A stretch of DNA of 64,000 bases from NCBI GenBank assembly GCA_949388605.1, contig CASKJV010000008.1, positions 1 to 64,000 of the forward strand, given 5' to 3'. Both the position numbers and the translations under genes were made by a program. Source of the stretch: an uncultured Clostridia bacterium. GTDB lineage: Bacteria > Bacillota > Clostridia > TANB77 > CAG-508. This document shows positions 52,856 to 63,443 of the stretch, in pieces (within the stretch, counting starts at the first letter, position 1; each line of letters starts with the position of its first letter). The notes beneath the pieces were generated by a model that saw only the letters and a program-made list of their open reading frames with translations, searched no databases and had not been told where the DNA came from.

Positions 52856-53644
52856 CTATTCCTCCTTATTTTTTTTCTCTCTTATTTCAGTATTCTTTAA
52901 TAATTCTCTTGCCAATTTTTCGTATGCTCTCGCTCCTTTTGATTTAGGATCATAAATAATTATTGGCATTCCAAAACTTGGTGCTTCACTAAGTTTAATA
53001 TTTCTAGGGATAACAGTTTTATATACTTTATCTTCAAAATATCTCTTTACTTCTTTTACAACTTGATTAGATAAATTTGTTCTCATATCATACATTGTAA
53101 GAACTGCACCTTCTACTTCTAAACTTCTATTTAAATGTTTTTTTACCAAATTAATAGTATTTAAAAGTTGCCCTAATCCTTCTAAAGCAAAATATTCGCA
53201 TTGTACTGGTATTAATACTGAATCTGATGCTGTAAAAGCATTTAAAGTTATTAATCCTAAAGATGGAGGACAATCAATTATTACAAAATCATAATTATCT
53301 TTTATTTCATCTAATTTTTCTTTTAATCTTCTCTCTCTAGACATTTCAGAAACTAATTCTACTTCAGCCCCTGCAAGATCCATATTAGAAGGACATACTT
53401 TTAATGTTTTTATTGATGTATTAATTAAAGTATCTTCAATATTTGCATCGTTAATTAAAACATCATACAATGATGTTTCCATATCTTTTTCAAGACCTAA
53501 TCCACTTGATGCATTTCCTTGTGGATCTGCATCTATTAATATTACTTTTTTCCCTTTTTTAGCTAATATAGCGCTCAAATTTACTGCTGTTGTTGTTTTT
53601 CCAACTCCACCTTTTTGATTTGCTATTGAAATTACTCTTCCCAA
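52856..53644 (-). CDS. parA: ParA/Soj family ATPase (TTG start at 53644)
   Basis: 'GRVISIANQKGGVGKTTTAVNLSAILAKKGKKVILIDADPQGNASSGLG'; AAGGAGGGATTTACTTTGGGAAG RBS. Confidence 0.96.
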   Translation of the reverse strand: MGRVISIANQKGGVGKTTTAVNLSAILAKKGKKVILIDADPQGNASSGLGLEKDMETSLYDVLINDANIEDTLINTSIKTLKVCPSNMDLAGAEVELVSEMSRERRLKEKLDEIKDNYDFVIIDCPPSLGLITLNAFTASDSVLIPVQCEYFALEGLGQLLNTINLVKKHLNRSLEVEGAVLTMYDMRTNLSNQVVKEVKRYFEDKVYKTVIPRNIKLSEAPSFGMPIIIYDPKSKGARAYEKLARELLKNTEIREKKNKEE

Positions 53645-54123
53645 AGTAAATCCCTCCTTTTTTATCCATATTATAATATAAAAAATTAAGGCATATGTCA
53701 ATGTGTTTTAAAGAACAAATCTGAATTTTTTTCATTTTCATCCTATTTTTTTATATATTTAATTTATGAAATAAATGTGTGGGTAAATACTAGTGCAATC
53801 CATTGTTTAATTGAAATTTAGATAATTTTTTATTAAATAACAAAATAGCCACCTTTAATATTCTTTAAATTTTTAAATATATTTAACTAGTTCGTCTTTC
53901 CTCCATATAACTTACTTGTAGTTTGCTTCTCTCACACAGTTAAAAAATGTTTGATACGCCAATTAGCATAGTAAGCTTGCTGCAATATTAGTTCAAGAAT
54001 TTATATTATAGAAATTGTGGAGCAATTTCCTATATTACAAAAAAACAATAATGTAATTCAAATATTTTTCATTACACTATTGTTTTCTATATTAATATCA
54101 TAAATGTTTTTTGTGGAACAATT

Positions 54124-54843
54124 CTATCTAAGTGGCTCTTTTAGTGGTTTTGATTGTCCTCTAGGATATTGTTTTGAAGTTTTTTTAATTTTTCTAATAA
54201 TTATTATATTTCTCTCCAATTCTTCTCCAACATTAATTGAATCTACTTCTTCTAATTTACCACCTAAAATCTCTATTGCTTTTTTAGATTCTTCTAATTC
54301 TTCTTTAAAATTAGGTCCCTTCATACATATTGCTAATCCATTTAAATTCACAAATGGCAACATATATTCTGCTATTGTAGATAAATTTGATACAGCTCTT
54401 GTTGTTGCAACATCATACTTTTCTCTATACTCTTTATTTTGTGCTAATTCTTCTGCTCTTGTATGTATTATTTCTAGATTTTCCAATTGAATTTTTTCTG
54501 ATAAATCTCTAATAACATTCAATTTCTTATTCACAGAATCTATTAATGTTACCTTCATATCTTCATTTACAATTTTTAATGGTATTCCAGGAAATCCTGC
54601 TCCTGTCCCTATATCTATTAATGATTTGGCATTTTTTAAATACTTGTTTATTGTTAATGAATCCAAAAAATGTTTCACGATAAACATTTTCTCTTCGGTT
54701 ATTGCTGTAAGATTAATTTTAGTATTCCAATCAAGTACTCCAATCATATAATTATAAAAATTATTTAATTGTTTATCAGTTAATCTTAGATTACTTTTCT
54801 CTAGCATTGTAGAGAAAATATCTTTAAATTCTTTTTTTTCCAT
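54124..54843 (-). CDS. rsmG: 16S rRNA (guanine(527)-N7)-methyltransferase
   Basis: 239 aa; 'WNTKINLTAITEEKMFIVKHFLDSLT', 'SLIDIGTGAGFPGIPLKIV'. Confidence 0.96.
   Translation of the reverse strand: MEKKEFKDIFSTMLEKSNLRLTDKQLNNFYNYMIGVLDWNTKINLTAITEEKMFIVKHFLDSLTINKYLKNAKSLIDIGTGAGFPGIPLKIVNEDMKVTLIDSVNKKLNVIRDLSEKIQLENLEIIHTRAEELAQNKEYREKYDVATTRAVSNLSTIAEYMLPFVNLNGLAICMKGPNFKEELEESKKAIEILGGKLEEVDSINVGEELERNIIIIRKIKKTSKQYPRGQSKPLKEPLR
54671..54686. promoter_or_regulatory. Candidate parS site (2 mismatches to TGTTTCACGTGAAACA)
   Basis: TGTTTCACGATAAACA inside rsmG. Confidence 0.5.
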
Positions 54844-55059
54844 TTAAATTTCCTTTTTCTATTTTATTTTAATCACTCTAGTTTATTTAATATACTAAAA
54901 TTTCTTATTTAGCTAAAATCATACATTACAAATTTTTTATTTTTGTTAACTAATCATATAAAAACTTATGTGTAATCTTTTATTTAATATAAAAGTGTTC
55001 TACATTTTTTACTAAAAAATTCCTTTTATTTCACAATTTTAGTTATCTTATATTCACTA

Positions 55060-56934
55060 TTACTTTCTATTTTTTTGTTCCAAATATATTAATAATACTG
55101 ATATATCAGCTGGTGAAACTCCTGATATTCTTGAAGCTTGTCCTATTGAATAAGGCTTATATTTATTTAATTTTTGTCTTGCTTCTAATCTTAAACCTTT
55201 TATTTCATTATAATCTATATCTTCTGACAATAATTTCTTTTCTAATTTTTTGAAGCCTTCAACTTGTTTTTTTTGCATGTTTATATATCCTTCATATTTT
55301 ACCATTATTTCAACTTCTTCTTCTACTTGCTTATCTAACTCTGGTCTTTCTTTATCTATTTCTTTTAAAATCGAATAATTTAATTCTGTTCTTTTTAATA
55401 GTTCTGAAAGCCTTATTCCTGTAGATATTTCAGATGTTCCGTGTTTGCTTAAAAATTCATTAGTTTCTTTATTTGGTTTTATAATAGTTGAATTTAATCT
55501 TTCTATTTCCTTTTCAATATTATTCTTTTTTAATAAAAACTTATTATATCTTTCATCTGAAATCAATCCTACTTTATGTCCAATCTCTGTTAATCTTAAA
55601 TCAGCATTATCTTGTCTTAATAATAATCTATATTCAGCTCTAGAAGTCATCATTCTATATGGCTCTTGTGTGCTTTTTGTAACTATATCATCAATTAAAA
55701 CACCTATATATGCATCTGATCTATCTAATATTACTGGTTCTTTTCCTTTTATTTTTTGACTTGCATTTATACCAGCAATTAATCCTTGGCAAGCTGCTTC
55801 TTCATATCCTGAAGTTCCATTAATTTGCCCTGCAAAAAACATTCCACTTATTGTTTTTAATTCTAAAGAACTTTTTAATTGTGATGGTTCTATAGAATCA
55901 TATTCAATAGCATATGCTGGTCTTGTAAATTCAGCATTTTCTAATCCTGGAAGGGTTCTATACATAGCTATTTGAACATCTTCAGGAAGAGACGAACTCA
56001 TTCCTTGTATGTACATTTCATTTGTATCTAAACCTACTGGTTCTACAAATATTTGATGTCTTTCTTTATCAGCAAATCTTACTACTTTGTCTTCAATAGA
56101 AGGACAATATCTAGGTCCTGTTCCTTCTATTACACCTGCATACATAGGAGATCTATGAAGATTATCTCTAATTATTTCATGTGTTTTAGCATTTGTATAT
56201 GTAAGCCAACAAGGAATTTGTTCTATATTTGGCATTTCATCTTCAAACGAAAATGGTACTAAATCCTTATCCCCTTCTTGTATTTCCATTTTTGAAAAAT
56301 CTATACTGTTTTTGTTTATTCTTGCAGGAGTTCCAGTTTTAAATCTTTGTATTTCAATATTTAATTTTTTTAAAACTTCTGACAATTTATTGGCAGCAGC
56401 CACACCATCTGGCCCACTTTCATATGATGTTTCTCCAATAAATATTTTTCCCTTTAAATATGTTCCTGTAGCTAAAATAACACTATCAACAGAATATATT
56501 GCTCCAAGATTTGTTTCAACAGCAACAACTTTTCCATCTTCTACTTTTATATCAACTATTTCAGCTTGTTTTACAAAAAGATTTTCTTGATTTTCTAATG
56601 TGTGTTTCATTTCCATTTGATATTTTTTTCTATCAGCTTGCGCTCTTAAAGAATGTACTGCTGGCCCTTTTGATGTATTAAGCATTCTTAGTTGAATCAT
56701 TGTTTTATCAATATTTTTTGCCATTTCTCCACCTAGGCTATCTATTTCTCTTACTAAATGCCCTTTTGAAGTACCTCCTATATGTGGATTACATGGCATA
56801 TTTGCTATGCATTCTAAACTTATAGAAAATATTAATGTTTTCATTCCCAATCTTGCCGCTGCTAATGCTGCTTCACATCCTGCATGTCCTGCACCTATTA
56901 CAGCAATATCGTATTTACCTGCATTATACTTCAT
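55060..56934 (-). CDS. mnmG: tRNA uridine-5-carboxymethylaminomethyl(34) synthesis enzyme MnmG
   Basis: 624 aa; '[22 protein letters not shown]', '[24 protein letters not shown]'. Confidence 0.98.
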   Translation of the reverse strand: MKYNAGKYDIAVIGAGHAGCEAALAAARLGMKTLIFSISLECIANMPCNPHIGGTSKGHLVREIDSLGGEMAKNIDKTMIQLRMLNTSKGPAVHSLRAQADRKKYQMEMKHTLENQENLFVKQAEIVDIKVEDGKVVAVETNLGAIYSVDSVILATGTYLKGKIFIGETSYESGPDGVAAANKLSEVLKKLNIEIQRFKTGTPARINKNSIDFSKMEIQEGDKDLVPFSFEDEMPNIEQIPCWLTYTNAKTHEIIRDNLHRSPMYAGVIEGTGPRYCPSIEDKVVRFADKERHQIFVEPVGLDTNEMYIQGMSSSLPEDVQIAMYRTLPGLENAEFTRPAYAIEYDSIEPSQLKSSLELKTISGMFFAGQINGTSGYEEAACQGLIAGINASQKIKGKEPVILDRSDAYIGVLIDDIVTKSTQEPYRMMTSRAEYRLLLRQDNADLRLTEIGHKVGLISDERYNKFLLKKNNIEKEIERLNSTIIKPNKETNEFLSKHGTSEISTGIRLSELLKRTELNYSILKEIDKERPELDKQVEEEVEIMVKYEGYINMQKKQVEGFKKLEKKLLSEDIDYNEIKGLRLEARQKLNKYKPYSIGQASRISGVSPADISVLLIYLEQKNRK

Positions 56935-57201
56935 TTTAATACTATTCCTCTCTTTAATTTGCTATTACTTGTTTCACCACTTGCAAATCAAAAAACATAT
57001 ATGGGCAATATCTGATTTGCAAAAGATAAAATTACTTTATCTAATTATTCATATATTTCTTCTATATAACTTATTTTTAAATTAGTTTAGCAATAAATTA
57101 TTTTTTTACTCAGTAAACAAATTTTAATTAATTTATATAACAATAAAAATTAATTAAAGTTTAATAACATTAAATCACAATTTTGCTAACTTTTTTGTAA
57201 T

Positions 57202-57217
57202 TGTTTCTCGTGAAACA
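57202..57217. promoter_or_regulatory. Candidate parS site (1 mismatch)
   Basis: TGTTTCTCGTGAAACA in the mnmE-mnmG intergenic region. Confidence 0.75.
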
Positions 57218-57221
57218 ATTA

Positions 57222-58586
57222 TTATTTTCCTAAACAGAATTTAGAAAATATTTCAGAAATTACGTCTTCAGTAACTGTTTCACCTGTTATCTTTCCAAGT
57301 TCTTCTATAATTTCTTTTAAATATGTTGAAATTATATCTATTGGCATATTATTTTTTATTGTTTCTCTTGCTTTATCTAAATTGTTTTTTGATTTTATTA
57401 TTATAGTTTTATGTCTTTCATTACTAACTATAATTTCATCATCAACTGCAATTTCATTTAATTTAAACATATCTGATATTTCTTTATATAATTTATCTAA
57501 ACCTTCTCTTGTTTTTGTTGATATTTCAACAACTGGTTTATCATATTTTTTTATTTCTTCTATTTGTATATTTTTTGTTAAATCTATTTTATTTAATAAA
57601 ATAATTGCATTTTTTTCTTTTAACAATTCTAATATTTCTCTATCTTCATTTGTTAATTGCTTATTACAATCAAAAATTGCAATAACTATATCACTTTTTT
57701 TTGCAATTTCTTTTGCTTTATTTACCCCAATTTTCTCAACTTCATCACTTGCATTCCTTATTCCAGCAGTATCTATTATTTTTAAAGGAATACCTTCTAT
57801 AGAAATAAATTCTTCTATTGTATCTCTCGTTGTCCCTTCTATATCTGTAACAATAGCTCTTTCTTCATTTAAAATAAGATTTAATAATGAAGATTTTCCA
57901 GCATTGGGTTTACCTATAATTGCTGTACTTATACCTTCTCTTAATATTTTTCCGTTATAAAAACTTTTTTCTAATTCATCTAATAATACATCTACATTAT
58001 CAAGAATATCAGAAATTTTGCTATTGGTTACTTCTTCTAAATCATATTCTGGATAATCTATTGTAGCTTCAATATCAGCCATTACCGAAATAATTGTTTT
58101 TCTTATTTTAGTAATTTTTTCTGATAGATTTCCTTCAAGTTGTTCTATAGATACTTTTGCTTCTCTATCTGTTTTTGAATTAATTACATCTATAACAGCT
58201 TCCGCCTGAGATAAATCTAATCTACCATTTAAAAAAGCTCTTTTTGTAAATTCTCCTGGCTCAGCTAGGTCTGCCCCATTTTTTATACATAAATCTAATA
58301 TTTTATTCATTATAACAATTCCACCATGTGAATTTATTTCACACATATTTTCAGCAGTATAACTTTTTGGTGCTTTAAAATAAGAAACTAAAACTTCATC
58401 AATTATACTATTATTATCGAAAATATGACCATATTTAATTGAATAACCTTTAATATCTTCAATATCTTGAGCATTTTTTTGTTTAAAAACTTTATTTAAT
58501 ATTTCGAAACATTGTTCACCACTCATTCTAATTATACCAATACCACCTATACCTGGTGCAGTTGAAATTGCTACAATAGTACTCAT
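57222..58586 (-). CDS. mnmE: tRNA uridine-5-carboxymethylaminomethyl(34) synthesis GTPase MnmE
   Basis: 454 aa; 'IVAISTAPGIGGIGIIRMSG', 'IIGKPNAGKSSLLNLIL', C-term 'FSKFCLGK'. Confidence 0.98.
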   Translation of the reverse strand: MSTIVAISTAPGIGGIGIIRMSGEQCFEILNKVFKQKNAQDIEDIKGYSIKYGHIFDNNSIIDEVLVSYFKAPKSYTAENMCEINSHGGIVIMNKILDLCIKNGADLAEPGEFTKRAFLNGRLDLSQAEAVIDVINSKTDREAKVSIEQLEGNLSEKITKIRKTIISVMADIEATIDYPEYDLEEVTNSKISDILDNVDVLLDELEKSFYNGKILREGISTAIIGKPNAGKSSLLNLILNEERAIVTDIEGTTRDTIEEFISIEGIPLKIIDTAGIRNASDEVEKIGVNKAKEIAKKSDIVIAIFDCNKQLTNEDREILELLKEKNAIILLNKIDLTKNIQIEEIKKYDKPVVEISTKTREGLDKLYKEISDMFKLNEIAVDDEIIVSNERHKTIIIKSKNNLDKARETIKNNMPIDIISTYLKEIIEELGKITGETVTEDVISEIFSKFCLGK

Positions 58587-58845
58587 TTTTTCTCCTTAAA
58601 TCTATAATTTACTTTATATATTATTAATTATATATATTAAAATTTAAAATTCTATTCTATGAATTTCTTTTTTAAAAATCGATTAATATTATATCATAAT
58701 TTACATAATTGTACAAGGTAAAACGTTTTATTATTAAAAATTTTTGTTAACCCTCATAAGTCTTTATTAATAGAAATTTAGAACATAATATAACTGTTTC
58801 ATTAATGTCTTCTTATTGTTCTTTTTGACTCATTCCATGAATAAC

Positions 58846-59010
58846 TTAGACCTCGTTCCAATCAACTTCATCTACTTTATCCAGTAACGTTTTCCATGAT
58901 ACCACTTCCTCTTTTAAACTTTCACACTGTGCCTTAATTTTTTCAAATTCCATAATCGTTCTACTTTTATAAAATATTTGTAGAGTAAAACTCATAGCAT
59001 TATTTACCAT
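58846..59010 (-). CDS. Possible small ORF (54 aa) or gene remnant
   Basis: MVNNAMSFTLQIFYKSRTIMEFEKIKAQCESLKEEVVSWKTLLDKVDEVDWNEV; no convincing RBS; followed by hairpin-containing DNA. Confidence 0.35.
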   Translation of the reverse strand: MVNNAMSFTLQIFYKSRTIMEFEKIKAQCESLKEEVVSWKTLLDKVDEVDWNEV

Positions 59011-59159
59011 ATACACAAACAATATTCTACAATATAAAAAGAAAATGACAAATCAAAATAGATTTGTCATTTTCTAAAATTTCTTTTAAATATTTTTAGT
59101 TTTTTAAGTCTTTTTTTATAAAAATTTCTTTTTTAAAATTTAATAAAATATTATTAAAT

Positions 59160-59657
59160 TTAAAGAAATCTAATATTTACTGTAAATCCCAATATATCAG
59201 ATATTTGTTTGTTTTTGTGTATTTCATAATCTTTAGCAGAAAATGATTCATCTGGATCGAAGTCGTAATTTGAATCATATACAATAGCTAACCAATATTC
59301 ATTATTAGATTTACTTTTTTCCTTTGTTATTTTTTTAATATTTTCGTTTGTATATCCCATATAGTTTAATACTTTTCTTATTCTTTCTATTTCATTTATA
59401 GAATTTAATTCAAGTATATCCATTTTATAGTATTTAATTTTAACTACTATTTGTCCCAGTTTATTACTTTTTACTCTTTCAAAAACGATGTTATCAATAT
59501 TATTTTCAAAAATATTATACTCTTCTAATATTTTTTTTATAAAAAAACACATATTTGAAATTGTATTAGATTGATAAATATAGGTTGGAACAAAAAAACT
59601 CAGAGTTACATATAAATCCGTTTCTTCCCGTGATATTTCAAAATCTTTAATTTTCAT
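59160..59657 (-). CDS. Hypothetical protein
   Basis: 165 aa; AGGAGGT RBS directly upstream (taggtacctcct). Confidence 0.6.
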   Translation of the reverse strand: MKIKDFEISREETDLYVTLSFFVPTYIYQSNTISNMCFFIKKILEEYNIFENNIDNIVFERVKSNKLGQIVVKIKYYKMDILELNSINEIERIRKVLNYMGYTNENIKKITKEKSKSNNEYWLAIVYDSNYDFDPDESFSAKDYEIHKNKQISDILGFTVNIRFL

Positions 59658-59729
59658 AGGTACCTCCTTAAATGGATTTTTAATTATACTAATCTATATT
59701 TATATTAATTTATATAAAATACATTATAA

Positions 59730-60131
59730 TTAATATAAAATAATTTTCTTTTCAGAAAGCTCCATTCCTTTTTTTATTTCATCAAAATTAGCACCACTCA
59801 ATATTCCAACTTCTCCTGTACCAATGGATATACTAGCTATACTTCCTAAAGTATTTATTGAATCAAAACATTTTTTAATAACTTCTGTTTGATTTTGCCA
59901 ACCATTTCTTAAAGAATGACAAACTAAAGCATAAAATGTTATATCATCACTATCTTTTGTTAATACTGTTCCTAATTCACATTTACCAATATATGCAAGT
60001 TCTGGCCAGTATTTACGTAAAATCATTCCAGCAAATCCTGAATCATTAATTCCTTCAGTATTTACTGCAAAAGCAATCCGCTTTTCTCCAGATTTCAAAA
60101 TATCTCTTCCTTGCAGTTTTTCAATAATCAT
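59730..60131 (-). CDS. Macro-domain-like small protein (start moved to 60131)
   Basis: 'IAFAVNTEGINDSGFAGMILRKYWPEL...TFYALVCHSL...ISIGTGEVGILSGANFDEI'; TAGGAGGGAACATTATG RBS. Confidence 0.55.
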   Translation of the reverse strand: MIIEKLQGRDILKSGEKRIAFAVNTEGINDSGFAGMILRKYWPELAYIGKCELGTVLTKDSDDITFYALVCHSLRNGWQNQTEVIKKCFDSINTLGSIASISIGTGEVGILSGANFDEIKKGMELSEKKIILY

Positions 60132-60458
60132 AATGTTCCCTCCTAGAATGATATTTATTTGAAGAAAGATCTTCAAATAGTATTAATATGTTTCGGGGTA
60201 TTATTATAACAGATTTTAAGTAAAAGTCAATTTATATATTAATTATTTTTTAAAGGCAATTAATATTGAATATGTAAAAATAATTATCCATATATTTACT
60301 ATATATAACTTATCAACTAGCTTATTTTAAACTATGCATAATTTATCTGTATCTACATATAAGAAATTTAACTCACCTTATTTAGTAAAAATAAGAAACG
60401 TTCAATAGTTCCCAAAAACTTTCTATAATAGGAATTTAGAAAGTTTTTCATATTACAA

Positions 60459-60490
60459 AAAAAGGGACTTTTTTAAAGTCCCTTTTTTCT
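60459..60490 (-). terminator. Intrinsic terminator downstream of jag
   Basis: aaaaaaagggacttttttaaagtccctttttt. Confidence 0.8.
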
Positions 60491-60501
60491 GTAATTATAT
60501 T

Positions 60502-61203
60502 TTATTTATTTAAACTTACAACAATTTTTCTATATGGTTCTTCTCCAACGCTATGAGTTTTTACTCTATCATTTTCTTGTAATTTTGTATGAATTACTTT
60601 TCTTTCATAAGCTGGCATTGGTTCAAGTGTTATTGATTTTTTAGTTTTTATAACTGTTCCAGCAATTTTAGTAGCTAAAACTTGTAAATCTTTTTCTCTT
60701 TTTTCTCTATAACCACCTATATTTAATATAACTCTAATTCTCTCTTTACTATGATTTGAAGCTATATTACTTACAACTGTTTGTATACTATTTAAAACCT
60801 CTCCCCTATAACCTATTAAATATCCTGTATCTTCACCTGTTATATCAATTTTAATTATATTGCTTTCTTCAATTATTGTATATTTTAAATTATTATTAGG
60901 AAGCTTAGAAATAAATTCGTCTAAGAATTTATTTAAATTTTCAATACATTTATCAATTTCTTCATTACTAATTTTTTCTGTTTTAACAACTTTTTTATGT
61001 GTTTTTTCCTTTTCTTCAACATTTTCTTTAAGTTTCATTTCAACTTTTACAACCCTAGGTGTTAAAATACTAAAAAAACTTCTTTTATCTTCTTGTTCTA
61101 ATATTTTTATATCAACTTTATTTTTTGAAACTTTTAATTCTTTTAAACCTTTTTCAATAGCTTCTGTAGAAGTTTTTCCTTCGAAAACATATACTTTATC
61201 CAT
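60502..61203 (-). CDS. jag: Jag/KhpB RNA-binding protein (KH-R3H)
   Basis: 233 aa; Jag_N 'EGKTSTEAIEKGLKEL', 'GYLIGYRGEVLNSIQTVVSNIA', R3H 'MPAYERKVIHTKLQ...THSVGEEPYRKIVV'. Confidence 0.95.
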   Translation of the reverse strand: MDKVYVFEGKTSTEAIEKGLKELKVSKNKVDIKILEQEDKRSFFSILTPRVVKVEMKLKENVEEKEKTHKKVVKTEKISNEEIDKCIENLNKFLDEFISKLPNNNLKYTIIEESNIIKIDITGEDTGYLIGYRGEVLNSIQTVVSNIASNHSKERIRVILNIGGYREKREKDLQVLATKIAGTVIKTKKSITLEPMPAYERKVIHTKLQENDRVKTHSVGEEPYRKIVVSLNK

Positions 61204-62047
61204 TATCTTTTTCCTCCTCTTTAAAGAATTTATTTATAACTATTCTTTCACATAATGTAAAAATATTTCCAACTAACCAATAAAGAGCTAGTCCTAAAGG
61301 AGCTATTAAAGCAATACTTACAGACATTATAGGAACCATAAGTTGCATTTGTTTATTCATTTCTGTCATTGCTTCAATTTCCTTATTCTCTTTTGTTTCC
61401 TCAGAAATTTGTTTTTCTTCTTTTTCTTTAGGAGATTTATTAACCATAGATATAAGTTTTGTAGAAATAAAAGATGTAAGAACATATAAAACTGGTATAA
61501 TATAAACTTTCCAATTTTTATAATTTTCTGAAGGAATGTCACTTAAATCTAATCCTAAGAAATTCATATTTAAATTAACATTCTCATCTGTATTCCCCAT
61601 TGCTTTTATAATAGCTATTTCTCTATATCTTAAATTTTTGTCTGAATCTTCAGAAATTTGTTGTTGATAATTTTCTAACACTTGTGGCTCAACATGTTTC
61701 ATATATGTTAATGGTTGACTTACTAAATAAAACATAGATAAAACAATTATCATTTGAACAATTGATGTTAAACATCCTCCAAATGGATTATAATGTTCCT
61801 TTTTATATAAATCCATTAATTCTTGACTTTGTCTTGCCTGATCTTTACTATATTTATCTTGGATTTCTGAAATTTTCTTTTGCATTTCACTATTTTTTTT
61901 CATAGCTTTTTGTTGTTTTACAGAAATTGGTAGCATTACAATTTTAAAAATAATTGTGAAAATAATTATAGCTAGTCCATAATTATTTACAAATCCATAA
62001 ATAAAATTCAGTAAGTATCCTAAAAAGTTAGCAAAAAATTTAATCAT
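61196..62047 (-). CDS. yidC: Membrane protein insertase YidC
   Basis: 283 aa; 'GLAIIIFTIIFKIVMLPISVKQQKAMKKNSEMQKKISEIQDKY', 'NPFGGCLTSIVQM'. Confidence 0.96.
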   Translation of the reverse strand: MIKFFANFLGYLLNFIYGFVNNYGLAIIIFTIIFKIVMLPISVKQQKAMKKNSEMQKKISEIQDKYSKDQARQSQELMDLYKKEHYNPFGGCLTSIVQMIIVLSMFYLVSQPLTYMKHVEPQVLENYQQQISEDSDKNLRYREIAIIKAMGNTDENVNLNMNFLGLDLSDIPSENYKNWKVYIIPVLYVLTSFISTKLISMVNKSPKEKEEKQISEETKENKEIEAMTEMNKQMQLMVPIMSVSIALIAPLGLALYWLVGNIFTLCERIVINKFFKEEEKDNG

Positions 62048-62057
62048 AATTCCTCCT

Positions 62058-62270
62058 CTATTTTAAGGGATCATATCCACCTTTTGAAAATGGATTACAC
62101 TTTAAAATTCTAATCATTCCTTTTATAGTGCCTTTTACTGCCCCATATTTCTCTATAGCTTGTTTGGTATATTCTGAACATGTTGGATAATATCTACAAT
62201 TATGCCCTAATTGGCGAGAAATTTTATTTTGATAAAATTCAATTAATTTAATAAATATTTTTTTCAACAT
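62058..62270 (-). CDS. yidD: Membrane protein insertion efficiency factor YidD
   Basis: 70 aa; 'CRYYPTCSEYTKQAIEKYGAVKG...RILKCNPFSKGGYDPL'. Confidence 0.96.
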   Translation of the reverse strand: MLKKIFIKLIEFYQNKISRQLGHNCRYYPTCSEYTKQAIEKYGAVKGTIKGMIRILKCNPFSKGGYDPLK

Positions 62271-62271
62271 A

Positions 62272-62616
62272 TTAATCTACCCAAATTTTTGCCTTTTTCA
62301 ATGTTCTTTCGAAATTTTCTTTTATATCATAATAAGAAATTTCTTTTATATTTTTTTCTTTATTTATAATAATTAAAATATTAGTACCCAATTTAATATT
62401 ATTTTCAAAAATTTTATAATTTTCTCTAATAAGTCTTTTTATTCTATTTCTTTCAACAGCTTTACCCTGTTTTTTCGAAACAGCAATTCCTAATTTATTA
62501 TATTTTCTATTTGTTTCTTTTATGTACATATGAATATATGTACCATACACAAATTTACCTTTCGAAAATAAATATTTGAATTCAAAATTCTTTTTAATCA
62601 TTATTGTTTTTTTCAT
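62272..62616 (-). CDS. rnpA: Ribonuclease P protein component
   Basis: 114 aa; 'KLGIAVSKKQGKAVERNRIKRLIREN'. Confidence 0.95.
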   Translation of the reverse strand: MKKTIMIKKNFEFKYLFSKGKFVYGTYIHMYIKETNRKYNKLGIAVSKKQGKAVERNRIKRLIRENYKIFENNIKLGTNILIIINKEKNIKEISYYDIKENFERTLKKAKIWVD

Positions 62617-62669
62617 TTTAAATCTTTCCTTTATACAAGAAAAAGGGCAATAACAGCCCTTTTTTTAAT

Positions 62670-62804
62670 TTAAGCAGAAATTCTTTTTCTTCCTTTATTT
62701 CTTCTTGCTTTTAAAACTTTTCTTCCAGCTCTTGTTTGCATTCTTTTTCTGAATCCATGAACTTTATTTCTTTGTCTTTTTTTTGGTTGGTATGTTCTTT
62801 TCAT
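62670..62804 (-). CDS. rpmH: 50S ribosomal protein L34
   Basis: 44 aa [44 protein letters not shown]; below the ORF-track size cut-off; terminator at 62640-62666. Confidence 0.98.
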   Translation of the reverse strand: MKRTYQPKKRQRNKVHGFRKRMQTRAGRKVLKARRNKGRKRISA

Positions 62805-62889
62805 TTTGCACCTCCTATTTTCTATATATATATTTATTTTAAACTATTTCATTATTCCTTTGTAATAAATATGTAATATTTATCCAAAA

Positions 62890-63443
62890 GTAATTTCAAT
62901 TATACACTAAAAACTTTCAAAAAGTCAAGTATTAATAAATATAAGTTTAAAATACCTTACAAATCAAATATATAATTATAATAAAAAAAATAAATATATA
63001 TTTATTATAAAACGATATATAACTCAGAATATGTATACTCTAACTATTAATAATCACATATTTAACTACTAGAATAATTTCTTTTAGTATAGCTAAAAGT
63101 CCACCATATAATATATAAAAATTAAAAAATCTAGTTCTAAGAAATATTTATAATATATTTCAATTTCCGTAATATAGTAATTTCAACGTATTTTATTATT
63201 ATAAAAAAACACATATTACTTTTATTACAAAATACAAATAAAGTTATCCACAATTTTTTGAAATTTTACTTGTTTTTTTAAATTATTTTTGATATTATAT
63301 GAGCACAATGGGATAAAAAGACATTTTAGAAGTTATCCACATATTGTTGATATCTCAAACCCTTAAGGAGCGTTGATTTTTAAGATATATTGTGGATAAT
63401 CATGTGGACAAATTAATATATAGAAAGGACGGTTGTCAAAGCA
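62890..63443. promoter_or_regulatory. oriC: Chromosomal replication origin region (oriC)
   Basis: Between divergent rpmH and dnaA; very AT-rich; DnaA boxes TTATCCACA at 63244-63252 and 63333-63341, TGTGGATAA at 63391-63399, near-match TGTGGACAA at 63403-63411. Confidence 0.85.

Noticed and set aside
54104-54490. 128-aa plus-strand ORF over rsmG
   Set aside because: Antisense to well-supported rsmG.
57382-57960. 192-aa plus-strand hydrophobic ORF antisense to mnmE
   Set aside because: Shadow ORF; mnmE frame is certain.
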